Shown in pieces: positions 1-10,278 of a DNA stretch of 36,758 bases (positions within the stretch are counted from its first letter, which is position 1; every line of letters begins with the position of its first letter). The notes beneath the pieces are model-generated. The model was given only the letters and a program-made list of their open reading frames with translations, was not told the origin of the DNA and ran no database searches. This DNA is from Mycobacterium sp. GTDB lineage: Bacteria; Actinomycetota; Actinomycetes; Mycobacteriales; Mycobacteriaceae. Location: positions 1 through 36,758 of the forward strand of contig JAOPVI010000322.1 in assembly GCA_025966225.1 (NCBI GenBank). The letters are read 5' to 3'. Both the position numbers and the translations under genes were made by a program.

Positions 1-2612
<2,612 letters not shown>

Positions 2613-2672
2613 GGACTTGCCTCCAGGAGAATGCGGGGCCGGATGCTCGATGTGTAGGAACTAGACAGAGAT

Positions 2673-2686
2673 TAGAACACGTTACG
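2673..2686. promoter_or_regulatory. KstR operator for the hsaA operon
   Basis: TAGAACACGTTACG matches the known KstR consensus TnnAACnnGTTnnA at every defined base except the last. It lies about 60 bases upstream of the hsaA start and is the closer of two boxes in this divergent promoter region. The rest of 2613-2813 shows no gene. Confidence 0.8.
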
Positions 2687-2740
2687 ATTTGTGTCGAGTA
2701 ACGCATTCCTATGGCGGCTAGACCTGCGGAAGCGCATTTT

Positions 2741-2754
2741 TGTAACATGTTCTA
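2741..2754. promoter_or_regulatory. KstR operator for kshB
   Basis: TGTAACATGTTCTA fits the KstR consensus TnnAACnnGTTnnA at all defined positions. It ends 59 bases before the chosen kshB start, mirroring the hsaA-side box. Each divergent promoter therefore appears to have its own operator. Confidence 0.85.
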
Positions 2755-2813
2755 GTTCTGGGCGGATACTTCTCGGAAATCGCTCAGACTCTTTCAGAAG
2801 AGGGGACGCTAGC

Positions 2814-3872
2814 GTGACGGACGAGCCGCTCGGCAGCCACGTGCTCGAGTTGCAGTTGACCGACGTCGTCGATGAGACCGCCGACGCGCGCTCGCTGGTC
2901 TTCAGGGTGCCCGACGGCGTGCAGATTCCCGCGGACCGGCTGCGGCACGCGCCGGGTCAGTTCCTCACGCTGCGCGTGCCCAGTGAGCGCACCGGGTCGG
3001 TGGCGCGCTGCTATTCGCTGTGCAGCTCGCCGTTCGCCGGCGAGCCCCTGACCGTCACGGTCAAGCGCACCGCGGACGGCTACGCCTCCAACTGGCTGTG
3101 CGACAACGCCCACCCCGGCATGCGCATCCACGTGCTGGCTCCGTCGGGCACGTTCGTACCCAAGACGCTCGACGCAGACTTCCTGCTCCTGGCAGCAGGC
3201 AGCGGCATCACGCCCATGATGGCGATCCTCAAGTCGGCGCTGACCGAGGGCGGCGGCCAGGTGCTGCTGGTCTACGCCAACCGCGACGAGGGTTCGGTGA
3301 TCTTCGGCGCCGCACTGCGCGAGCTGGCGGCGAAGTACCCCGACCGGTTGACGGTCGTGCACTGGCTGGAGTCGGTGCAGGGCCTGCCGAGTGCCCTGGC
3401 GCTGGGAGGGTTGGTGTCGCCCTACAGCGCGCGCGACGCCTTCATCTGCGGACCAGGGCCGTTCATGGCGGCGGCCGAGGAAGCGCTGAAGTCCGCAGGG
3501 GCCGCGCCGGAGCGCATCCACATCGAGGTCTTCAAGTCGCTCGAGTCCGATCCGTTCGCTGCGGTGACGATCGAAGAAGACGACAGCGACGAAGGTCCGG
3601 CCACCGCCGTGGTGACCCTTGACGGGGACACCCACGAAGTGCGTTGGCCACGCAACGCCAAGCTGCTCGACGTGTTGCTGGACAAGGGGCTCGACGCGCC
3701 GTTCTCCTGCCGCGAGGGGCACTGCGGCGCGTGTGCCGTGCTGATGAAGAGCGGTGACGTCGACATGCACGTCAATGACGTGCTCGAACAGTCCGATCTC
3801 GACGAGGGCCTGATCCTGGCCTGCCAGGCGCACCCGAAGTCCGATTCCGTTGAAGTCACCTATGACGAGTAG
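2814..3872 (+). CDS. kshB: KshB, 3-ketosteroid 9-alpha-hydroxylase reductase
   Basis: This 352-residue electron-transfer protein passes electrons from NADH through FAD and a [2Fe-2S] cluster to the Rieske oxygenase KshA, which 9-alpha-hydroxylates 3-ketosteroids and opens ring B. The domain order is an FAD-binding barrel with RCYS (65-68), an NAD-binding domain with AAGSGITP (127-134) and CGPGP (212-216), and a C-terminal plant-type ferredoxin with cluster ligands Cys299, Cys304, Cys307 and Cys337. I chose the GTG at 2814, preceded by AGAGGGGA, over an in-frame GTG at 2691, because the latter would run through the KstR operator and add 41 unrelated residues. It is divergent from hsaA, as in M. 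tuberculosis. Confidence 0.95.
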   Translation: MTDEPLGSHVLELQLTDVVDETADARSLVFRVPDGVQIPADRLRHAPGQFLTLRVPSERTGSVARCYSLCSSPFAGEPLTVTVKRTADGYASNWLCDNAHPGMRIHVLAPSGTFVPKTLDADFLLLAAGSGITPMMAILKSALTEGGGQVLLVYANRDEGSVIFGAALRELAAKYPDRLTVVHWLESVQGLPSALALGGLVSPYSARDAFICGPGPFMAAAEEALKSAGAAPERIHIEVFKSLESDPFAAVTIEEDDSDEGPATAVVTLDGDTHEVRWPRNAKLLDVLLDKGLDAPFSCREGHCGACAVLMKSGDVDMHVNDVLEQSDLDEGLILACQAHPKSDSVEVTYDE

Positions 3873-3912
3873 CCAGCGGGCTAACCTTTGCCCCATTCGA
3901 AAGGGGATGGAC

Positions 3913-4455
3913 ATGAGGCGGTTTGCCGGCGTCGCCGCACTCGGCTGGGCCGTGGCGCTGACCATCGCGCTCATCACGCCGACCGCCGTGGCCTCGGCCG
4001 CGGAGAACTCTGCGACGGCCTCGATCCCGATCGACGACGTCACCACCCTCGAGGTCCACACCACCGCCAATTGTGTGAAGGCCGACGGCCAGTGCTACTT
4101 CACCTCGTCGGCGAACCTGTTGACGCCGGACGGCCCGACGGGTTTCCCGCCTCAGTTCTATGCACGTCAGAACACCACGGTGCGGTCGATGGACCGCATG
4201 GTCTACCTTGACTCGGACTTCTCCGCCCCGAACACCAGAATGTTCAAATCGATTGGCTCCGTTGAGTTCAGCACCGTCTACTTCGACGGCGGACCGCCCG
4301 AGAAGTTCACCCTGCATGGCAATACGCGGACCACCGATTGGGCCACCGGGCGACCGAAGACCGATGCCAACTTCATCGCCTGCTCGTACATCCAGGTGGG
4401 CTACGCCAACGTGAACCTGACGTCACCGACCGCCTGCGCGACCACCACGTACTAG
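3913..4455 (+). CDS. Exported protein of unknown function, Rv3572-position homologue
   Basis: This 180-residue protein begins MRRFAGVAALGWAVALTIAL and has a clear Sec signal ending near ASAAENS. The mature part has four cysteines (NCVKADGQC, FIACSY, PTACATTTY), which suggests two disulfides in a small secreted beta-rich domain. I do not recognise the fold. AAAGGGG sits six bases before ATG 3913; ATG 3907 is possible but badly spaced. It lies where M. tuberculosis has Rv3572, just downstream of kshB, so the two may share a transcript. Its stop overlaps the stop of the opposite-strand msrA pseudogene by two bases. Confidence 0.82.
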   Translation: MRRFAGVAALGWAVALTIALITPTAVASAAENSATASIPIDDVTTLEVHTTANCVKADGQCYFTSSANLLTPDGPTGFPPQFYARQNTTVRSMDRMVYLDSDFSAPNTRMFKSIGSVEFSTVYFDGGPPEKFTLHGNTRTTDWATGRPKTDANFIACSYIQVGYANVNLTSPTACATTTY

Positions 4456-5186
4456 GAGTTGACGGGGACCAGCACCGGTTGGTCGCGGTACAGCGCCGGG
4501 AACAACTGCTTGAGCCCGTTCACCTTTGGCATGTCGTTGATCGCGATGTACGGGTAGGTGGGGTTCGAGTTCAGGTAGTTCTGGTGGTAGCCCTCGGCGG
4601 GGAAGAACCCGGTGTTTCGGCTCGACCTTGGTGACGATCGGGGCGGGGAAGGCCTTGGCCGCGTTCAGCTGAGCGAGGTACGCGTCCGCGACTCGCTGTT
4701 GAGTCGCATCCTGCGCGAAGATCGCCGACCGGTACTGCGTGCCCTCATCCGGACCCTGCCGGTTGAGTTGGGTGGGGTCGGTTACGACCGAGAAGTAGAT
4801 CCGCAGGAGCTGGCCGAAGGTCACCTGGCTCGGGTCATAGGTGATACGCACGGACTCCGCGTGGCCGGTACTGCCGGTGCTGACGGTGTCGTAGTCCGCC
4901 GTGTCCTTGCTGCCGCCCGCGTATCCGGACTCCGCCTCGGGCACGCCCTTGACGTGCTGGAACACCCCTTGGACACCCCAGAAGCAGCCACCTGCGAGCA
5001 CGTCGTCTCGCTGGCGGCCGACACGGGCGTTGGTTCGTCGAGGGCCGGAGCCGGAACCATGGAGTCGGATGCGTCGCTGGTGGCCTGCATCACCTGGGGT
5101 AAGCCGATGAACACGGCTCCGGCGACGCCCACTAGCCCGAGCCCGGTCGCGAGGGTCAGCCGGACGCGGGATGTCATTGCACGCAT
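4452..5186 (-). pseudogene. msrA: Exported methionine sulfoxide reductase A, two frameshifts
   Basis: Read across three frames, this is a complete secreted MsrA, which reduces methionine-S-sulfoxide. The N-terminus (MRAMTSRVRLTLATGLGLVG) is a signal or membrane anchor followed by a short linker. At about 5001-5010 one base appears to be missing, and the frame moves to the core with the catalytic GGCFWGVQGVF motif, SGYAGG and GTQYRSAIF. At about 4615-4617 an extra A in AAA shifts the frame again, so the conserved TGFFPAEGYHQNYL tail is out of frame; it runs on to a stop at 4454-4452. As written, no single frame joins signal, catalytic Cys and tail. It is a recent pseudogene or carries two sequencing errors. 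It is divergent from the msrB fragment. Confidence 0.85.
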
Positions 5187-5296
5187 GCACCAGTGTCCCA
5201 GCGGCCATTCCCAATCGGTGGAAACGGTTGTTGCCGGCTGCTGACGGAATGGGCCCCCGAACCGGTTCTGGGCCGTGGTGGTCCTACCGTCGACAC

Positions 5297-5482
5297 ATGA
5301 CCGTCCCGACCTCACCGCCCATGCCCCGACGGCGCGTACTGCTCGGCACTGCGATGCTCGGCGTGCTCGCGGGATGCAGCTCGCTGCGCAACAAGGCCGA
5401 GGCTGCGCCGCCCAGTGGGAACTTCGAAGTCACCCATTCCGACCAGGAGTGGCACAAGCTGCTGAACTCACAGCAGGCTTGA
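5297..5482 (+). pseudogene. msrB: Truncated exported methionine sulfoxide reductase B (5' fragment)
   Basis: This 61-codon frame encodes a twin-arginine-like lipoprotein signal (PRRRVLLGTAMLGVLAGC), a linker, then FEVTHSDQEWHKLLNSQQA. The last part resembles the start of MsrB domains, where SDxEW..xLxxxQYxVLRxxGTE is usual. A TGA falls where the residue before VL would be; GTT CTC (VL) still follows it. After that the sequence stops resembling MsrB, and the fadE34 stop begins within 20 bases. The zinc Cys4 sites and the catalytic Cys are absent. It is most likely the remnant of a secreted MsrB whose 3' part was deleted, paired with the broken msrA. It could alternatively be a genuine small lipoprotein. 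Confidence 0.65.
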
Positions 5483-5500
5483 GTTCTCAACGCGGAGTCC

Positions 5501-7621
5501 CTACCTCGGAAGGCCAAGCAGCCGTTCCCCGGCCAGGGTCAACAGGATCTGCTCGGTGCCCCCCGCGATCGACAGGCAACGGGTGTTGAGGAAGTACCGC
5601 ACGTCGGGCGAATCTACGAGGCCTGCGCCGTCGTAGGAATCCATGATGGTCTCGGCGAGGTTCTGCCGATAACGCACGCCGATCAACTTGCGCACGCTCG
5701 ACGGCGCCCCGGGGTCGTGACCGCCGACGGCCAGTTGCGCGATCAACTGGTCCAACAGCGCTCCGACCTGAGCCGCGCCGATGAGCGCCCCGAGTCGGTC
5801 GGCTTCGGCCGGATCCACGTCCCCGTCGCCGATCACGTCGAGCAGGTGCTCCATGCCCTTGTCGAGCGCACCTCCGGCCGCGATCGCGATCCGTTCGTTG
5901 GCCAACGTGGTGCGCGCCAGCGGCCAGCCCCCGTCGACCGGTCCGACGACCATGCCGTCCGGCACGAACAGGTCGTCGAAGAAGACCTCGTTGAACAGGG
6001 CTTCCCCGGTGATCTCGCGCAGCGGGCGGATGTCGATGCCCGGCGAGCGCATGTCGACCAGGAAGTAGGTGATGCCCTTGTGTTTTGGAGCGTCCGGGTT
6101 GGTACGGGCCAGACAGATGCCCCAGTCGGCGCGGTGCGCGTTCGACGTCCACACCTTCTGCCCGGTGAGCAGCCAGCCGCCGTCGGTGCGAACGGCCTTG
6201 GTGCGCAACGCCGCAAGGTCTGAGCCCGCCCCCGGCTCGCTGAACAACTGGCACCAGTACACGTCACCGTTGAGCGTGCCCGGAATGAACTTCTCGATCT
6301 GCTCGGGGCTGCCGTGCCCGAGGATCGTGGGGGCCGCCCACCAACCGATCGAGATGTCGGGCCGCTTCACGCCCGCAGCCTCGAGCTCCTGATCGATGAC
6401 CAACTGCTCGGCGGGCGACGCCGCGCGCCCGTGCGGCTTGGGCCAGTGCGGCGCCATCAAGCCGGACTCGGCCAGCGCGACCTGACGCTTCTCCTCGGGC
6501 AGCGCGGCGATGTCGGCGACCACCCCGGCGATCTCGGCCCTGATGTTTTCGCCGTCGGTGACGTCGACGTCGAGTTGGCGCCGCACACCCGCGCGGGTCA
6601 GGTCCGCACACCGCCGTAGCCAGAACGACTTGCCACCGAGGAACTGCGCGATGGCGTACGCGCGCCGCATGTACAGGTGCGCATCGTGCTCCCAGGTGAT
6701 GCCGATGCCGCCGAGCACCTGGATGCAGTCGCGGGCGTTGACCTTCGCGGCCTCGATGCCGGTTGCGGCGGCCACGGCGACGGCGATGGACAGCTGCGCC
6801 ACGTCGTCATCGGCAACCGCGCCTGCGGCGTCAGCCGAGGCGACGGCGATCTGTTGGGCGCGCAGCAGCATCTCGGCGCACATGTGCTTGACCGCCTGGA
6901 AGCTGCCGATCGGCTTGCCGAACTGCTCGCGCACCTTGGCGTAGTCGGTCGCGGTGTCGAGCATCCAGCGGGCCAGTCCGGCGGCCTCGGCCGCGAGCAC
7001 CGTCGCCGTCAGGTCCACCATCCGTTGGTGCGTCAGCGGCAGCACCGTCGCGGGCGCGGACGCAAGTTCCACCCGGGCCAACGGACGGGAGAAGTCGGTG
7101 GCCTCGAGCGCCTCGACGGCGGCCCCCCCTGCGGCGGCGTCGACCAACACCCACTGGTCGCCAGCCGGAAGGACGAGCAGCCCATCGGCCACCCCACCCA
7201 GCACGAACTCCGCGGTGCCGGTCGCGGTGCCGGAGCCTGCGTCGAACGTGATGTCCGAACCCAGCGCGACACCCGCAGTGCGCTCGCCGGAGGCCAACCC
7301 ATCGAGCAGCTTCTCGTCTGTGACGACGAGGGTCGCAAGGGCCGTCGTCGCGACCGGGCCGGGGATCAACGCCGCGGCGGCCTCGTCGACCATCGCGCAC
7401 AGGTCCTCGATGCTGCCGCCCGCGCCCCCCAGATCTTCGGGGATCGCCACTCCGAATATCCCTAGCTGCGCCAACCGCTCGTATACGGCCCGCCACGCGT
7501 CGGCGTTGCCCTGTTCGACGGCACGCACGGCCGCGATCGCACCGGAACCCGAGGCCCAGCTCCTGACCAGCTCGCGCGCAGCAAACTGTTCGTCGGTGAC
7601 GGTGGAAGACACCACGTACAT
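5501..7621 (-). CDS. fadE34: FadE34, fused acyl-CoA dehydrogenase for the steroid side chain
   Basis: This 706-residue protein contains two acyl-CoA dehydrogenase modules in tandem (about 1-340 and 345-706). Most family members have one module of about 380 residues. The second module has the typical CQLFSEPGAGSDLA and KVWTSNAHRADW flavin/substrate segments and a final SIAGGTEQILL near the C-terminus. FadE34 (ChsE3) is known to dehydrogenate the CoA ester of the C5 cholesterol side chain in the beta-oxidation that shortens C-17 chains. AGGAGG six bases before ATG 7621 supports the start. A perfect KstR palindrome lies 44 bases upstream. It is divergent from kstR, as in M. tuberculosis. Confidence 0.92.
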   Translation of the reverse strand: MYVVSSTVTDEQFAARELVRSWASGSGAIAAVRAVEQGNADAWRAVYERLAQLGIFGVAIPEDLGGAGGSIEDLCAMVDEAAAALIPGPVATTALATLVVTDEKLLDGLASGERTAGVALGSDITFDAGSGTATGTAEFVLGGVADGLLVLPAGDQWVLVDAAAGGAAVEALEATDFSRPLARVELASAPATVLPLTHQRMVDLTATVLAAEAAGLARWMLDTATDYAKVREQFGKPIGSFQAVKHMCAEMLLRAQQIAVASADAAGAVADDDVAQLSIAVAVAAATGIEAAKVNARDCIQVLGGIGITWEHDAHLYMRRAYAIAQFLGGKSFWLRRCADLTRAGVRRQLDVDVTDGENIRAEIAGVVADIAALPEEKRQVALAESGLMAPHWPKPHGRAASPAEQLVIDQELEAAGVKRPDISIGWWAAPTILGHGSPEQIEKFIPGTLNGDVYWCQLFSEPGAGSDLAALRTKAVRTDGGWLLTGQKVWTSNAHRADWGICLARTNPDAPKHKGITYFLVDMRSPGIDIRPLREITGEALFNEVFFDDLFVPDGMVVGPVDGGWPLARTTLANERIAIAAGGALDKGMEHLLDVIGDGDVDPAEADRLGALIGAAQVGALLDQLIAQLAVGGHDPGAPSSVRKLIGVRYRQNLAETIMDSYDGAGLVDSPDVRYFLNTRCLSIAGGTEQILLTLAGERLLGLPR

Positions 7622-7664
7622 CTCCGGCCTCCTAGGCTTCGGGCAAGAAGGCGGTGCTTCTTAC

Positions 7665-7678
7665 TAGAACGTGTTCTA
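7665..7678. promoter_or_regulatory. KstR operator between fadE34 and kstR
   Basis: TAGAACGTGTTCTA is an almost perfect palindrome fitting TnnAACnnGTTnnA throughout. It is positioned to control fadE34 (start 44 bases away) and to autoregulate kstR (start about 140 bases away). The rest of the 198-base gap shows no gene. Confidence 0.88.
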
Positions 7679-7819
7679 ATGGTGACAGCGATCGAACGTC
7701 AAGTCGACCGCCATTAGAGCAGGACACGCCGGTGTCCCGGGGGCGCGGAGGTGCGAAATTAGTCGGCGCCGTGCGTATCGTTTTCACACAGTGACGAACG
7801 TGAAGGAGCTGCTCGCCTC

Positions 7820-8506
7820 ATGTCTGGATCTTCACAGCCAGCAGTTACCACCCCGGGTTCGGGGTCCGATTCGGCCACCAGCCCACGCCGGGTGACCACC
7901 GTGTCCGTTCTGGCCGAGTCCGAGCTCGGATCCGAAGCTCAACGGGAACGCCGCAAGCGCATCCTGGACGCCACCCTGGCAATCGCCTCCAAGGGCGGCT
8001 ACGAGGCCGTTCAGATGCGGGCCGTGGCCGAACGCGCAGACGTCGCCGTCGGCACGCTCTATCGCTACTTCCCATCCAAGGTGCACCTCCTGGTGTCCGC
8101 GCTCGGCCGCGAGTTCGAGCGTATCGACGCCAAGACCGATCGGGCGGCGCTCACAGGCGGCACCCCGTATCTGCGGCTCAACATGATGGTCGGCAGGCTC
8201 AACCGAGCCATGCAGCGAAACCCGCTGCTCACCGAGGCCATGACACGCGCATTCGTGTTCGCCGACGCGTCGGCCGCCGGTGAAGTTGATCACGTCGGCA
8301 AGCTGATGGACTCGATGTTCGCGCGCGCGATGAGCGAGGGCGAACCGACCGAGGATCAGTTCCACATCGCACGGGTGATCTCCGACGTATGGCTGTCGAA
8401 CCTGCTGGCATGGCTGACGCGCCGCGCCTCGGCCACCGACGTCAGCAAACGGCTCGACCTGGCCATGAGGCTGCTCATCGGAGACGGCGAGCACCCGAAG
8501 ATCTGA
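7820..8506 (+). CDS. kstR: KstR, TetR-family repressor of cholesterol catabolism
   Basis: This 228-residue TetR regulator has its helix-turn-helix in EAVQMRAVAERADVAVGTLYRYFPSK split across about residues 74-99, and a ligand-binding C-terminal domain that stays very close to M. tuberculosis KstR (AMQRNPLLTEAMTRAFVFAD, LAWLTRRASATDVSKRLDL). KstR represses the cholesterol regulon and is released by CoA thioesters of steroid intermediates. ATG 7820 has AAGGAG upstream at a rather long spacing. A GTG at 7902 (VSVLAESELGSEAQ) would give a protein starting like the short M. tuberculosis form, so the first 27 residues are uncertain. Confidence 0.95.
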   Translation: MSGSSQPAVTTPGSGSDSATSPRRVTTVSVLAESELGSEAQRERRKRILDATLAIASKGGYEAVQMRAVAERADVAVGTLYRYFPSKVHLLVSALGREFERIDAKTDRAALTGGTPYLRLNMMVGRLNRAMQRNPLLTEAMTRAFVFADASAAGEVDHVGKLMDSMFARAMSEGEPTEDQFHIARVISDVWLSNLLAWLTRRASATDVSKRLDLAMRLLIGDGEHPKI

Positions 8507-8514
8507 TCACCACA

Positions 8515-9282
8515 GTGAGCGGGCTACCGGCAGACCTCGTCGTCGCGCTCGACGCGGCCGCTGCAACGGACCGCCTCCTGGTGGCGTCGGACTTCGACGG
8601 CACGCTCGCGCCGATCGTCAACAACCCGGCCGACGCGCGCGCTCTCCCCCGCGCCGCCGAGGCGCTGGCCGCACTGGCAGAATTGCCGCGCACGTCCGTC
8701 GTGCTGGTGTCGGGTCGGGCGCTGACGACCCTGCGTGAGCTCTCCGCGATGCCGTCGACCGTGCATCTGGTGGGCAGCCACGGGGCCGAGTTCGATTCCG
8801 GCGGCTTCGCCAACCCGATCGACACCGAACTGTTGGAGCGGATCACCGCGGAGTTGACCGCGATCGCGTCGGGGCGGCCCGGTGTGACGGTCGAGCCCAA
8901 ACCTGCGAGCGTCGCACTGCACGTGCGCAACGCCAGCGCCGACGACGGCGCGGCGGCATTGGATGCGGCGCGCGCGGCCTCCGAGTCGTGGGACGCCGAA
9001 CTCACCGCGGGCAAGGCAGTGCTGGAGTTCGCCGTCGTCACCACGGACAAGGGGGAGGCGATCGACGTGCTGCGGGAGCAGACCGGCGGGACGGCAGTGG
9101 TGTTCTTCGGCGACGACGTCACCGACGAGAAGGCGTTCCGACGCATGCGCGATGCCGACGTCGGAGTGAAGGTCGGTCACGGCGACACTCTTGCCGCGTA
9201 CCGCGTGGACGCACCGGACGACGTCGCCGCGGCGCTGGCGTACCTTTTGGACGTGCGCGGCGGGTTTGTCCACAGAGGTTGA
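8515..9282 (+). CDS. otsB: Trehalose-6-phosphate phosphatase, short OtsB type
   Basis: This 255-residue HAD-superfamily phosphatase has the nucleophile motif [10 protein letters not shown] (Asp26, Asp28), SGR (66-68), SHGAE (88-92), a motif III lysine in TTDKGEA (Lys179) and the metal-binding [10 protein letters not shown] (199-208). These are characteristic of OtsB, which dephosphorylates trehalose-6-phosphate. It contains only the catalytic domain, unlike the longer OtsB2 of M. tuberculosis. The GTG at 8515 follows the kstR stop by eight bases and directly precedes the conserved sequence, so read-through from kstR is likely. No link between trehalose and steroid metabolism is shown by sequence. 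It is an accessory gene relative to M. tuberculosis at this place. Confidence 0.85.
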   Translation: MSGLPADLVVALDAAAATDRLLVASDFDGTLAPIVNNPADARALPRAAEALAALAELPRTSVVLVSGRALTTLRELSAMPSTVHLVGSHGAEFDSGGFANPIDTELLERITAELTAIASGRPGVTVEPKPASVALHVRNASADDGAAALDAARAASESWDAELTAGKAVLEFAVVTTDKGEAIDVLREQTGGTAVVFFGDDVTDEKAFRRMRDADVGVKVGHGDTLAAYRVDAPDDVAAALAYLLDVRGGFVHRG

Positions 9283-9284
9283 TT

Positions 9285-9600
9285 CGCGGCTCAATGTGTC
9301 GGTGGATTGGGGACCGTCACCCGCACCCGAACCCGAACCCGGCTACACGCCATCGAAGGCGCTTGCCGTCCGACTATGTGCGCTACCGGGATCTGACCTG
9401 CCGCTTCCCCAACTGCGACCAACCGGCCCTGGCCTGCGACGTCGATCACACCGTCCCGCACGGCGACGATGACCACACCCATCCGTCGAATCTCAAGTGC
9501 CAGTGCCGCTTTCACCATGTACTGAAACCTCTGCGGCACGCGCGCCGTCGCGAAGGTTACAGCCTCGCCGCCGCCAATCACCGCCCGGGGAATGTAGCGG
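9285..9600 (+). pseudogene. DUF222/HNH (13E12-type) endonuclease remnant, C-terminal part
   Basis: Translated fragments match the C-terminal part of mycobacterial DUF222-HNH proteins. In one frame the linker reads [14 protein letters not shown]; after an extra base near 9367-9371 the next frame gives [39 protein letters not shown] and [12 protein letters not shown], which is the HNH core with zinc-knuckle cysteines. There is no DUF222 N-terminal domain upstream, because otsB ends at 9282. The family similarity stops after HHVLK. No start codon gives a sensible protein. It is a decayed leftover of a multicopy, mobile-like gene family. Confidence 0.75.
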
Positions 9601-10041
9601 TTAACGCGTCAGCGCCCGTTCAGCAGTGCGCGTGACACCCTCCATCCCCATTGGAACGAGTCGCGCATACAGACGCGTGAGAAGACCGGAGAACACTGGA
9701 GCAGTCATTCGGAACGTAGTCGTCCAAAATACTTCAGTGCCACCAGGAATCTCTTGAAACGTGATCGACCCACCGTCGTGCTCAATGCGGGGAATCATCG
9801 AAAGAGCTTTGTAGCTCATGTAGCGCGGTCGCTCGAATCCAGTGACTACTTCGGTGATCTTCGAGGCCACGCTGGCGAATTCTCGAATCGAGCCGACACC
9901 GTTGGGATCGGGTCCATCGGCGGGTTGGACTCGGGAGTAGAACATTCCGGGGACGGAGGCCCAGTTCGTCCCATCTGCGATCCAGTCGAACACCTCGTCG
10001 ATGGGTGCGGCAACGGACCGCCGCATGCTCACTGTTTGCAT
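9601..10041 (-). CDS. SRPBCC-fold (polyketide cyclase/START-like) protein
   Basis: This 146-residue protein starts [26 protein letters not shown], the typical first strand and helix of the SRPBCC hydrophobic-cavity fold, with later GVGSIREF and [13 protein letters not shown] strands and a closing helix near [21 protein letters not shown]. Such proteins bind or modify small hydrophobic ligands; the substrate cannot be inferred. I chose ATG 10041 because the fold begins there and a G-rich GGGGTTGGGGACG precedes it; ATG 10089 would add 16 unrelated residues. It stands alone between two DUF222/HNH remnants, which suggests arrival by insertion or recombination. Confidence 0.7.
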   Translation of the reverse strand: MQTVSMRRSVAAPIDEVFDWIADGTNWASVPGMFYSRVQPADGPDPNGVGSIREFASVASKITEVVTGFERPRYMSYKALSMIPRIEHDGGSITFQEIPGGTEVFWTTTFRMTAPVFSGLLTRLYARLVPMGMEGVTRTAERALTR

Positions 10042-10149
10042 CGTCCCCAACCCCTTCGATGACACCCCGCCGAAAGCTCTACGAAGCATTGCGTAGGCAT
10101 GGCCCGACCGGCGGCGATATCACGCAAATCGACGGCGAGGGTGCAATGC

Positions 10150-10250
10150 CTGCCTGCCGACCGTCAAAGCGTTCTTCAGCCAGTCGCACTCACCGTCTGC
10201 TCAAGACCTTCTGGGGCTGGACAGACGAACAACTCCGCCACCGCCTCCGA
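10150..10250 (+). pseudogene. Second DUF222/HNH remnant (tail fragment)
   Basis: The reading THRLLKTFWGWTDEQL (about 10189-10236) matches the segment that follows the HNH histidines in DUF222 proteins, typically HHLLKTFWGWRDxQL. It is therefore the piece missing from the remnant at 9285-9600. The bases just before (CAGTCGC..CTCACCG) still resemble the CRFHH-encoding part of the first remnant but are out of frame. Nothing further downstream is recognisable before the LacI gene ends at 10279. It is either the separated tail of one gene or a second copy. Confidence 0.55.
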
Positions 10251-10278
10251 CCCGCCACCGTTCTGAAAGTGGCTCTCG

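Noticed and set aside
2784-4070. 428-codon frame opposite kshB
   Set aside because: kshB on the plus strand has all FAD, NAD and ferredoxin motifs; the antisense frame has none.
4452-5186. Programmed frameshifting in msrA
   Set aside because: Two shifts in opposite senses at sites without a classic slippery heptamer and downstream pseudoknot are better explained by mutation or sequencing error.
9285-9600. Functional HNH endonuclease or new defence gene
   Set aside because: The N-terminal domain is missing, there is a frameshift before the HNH core and no start codon fits. It is a remnant.
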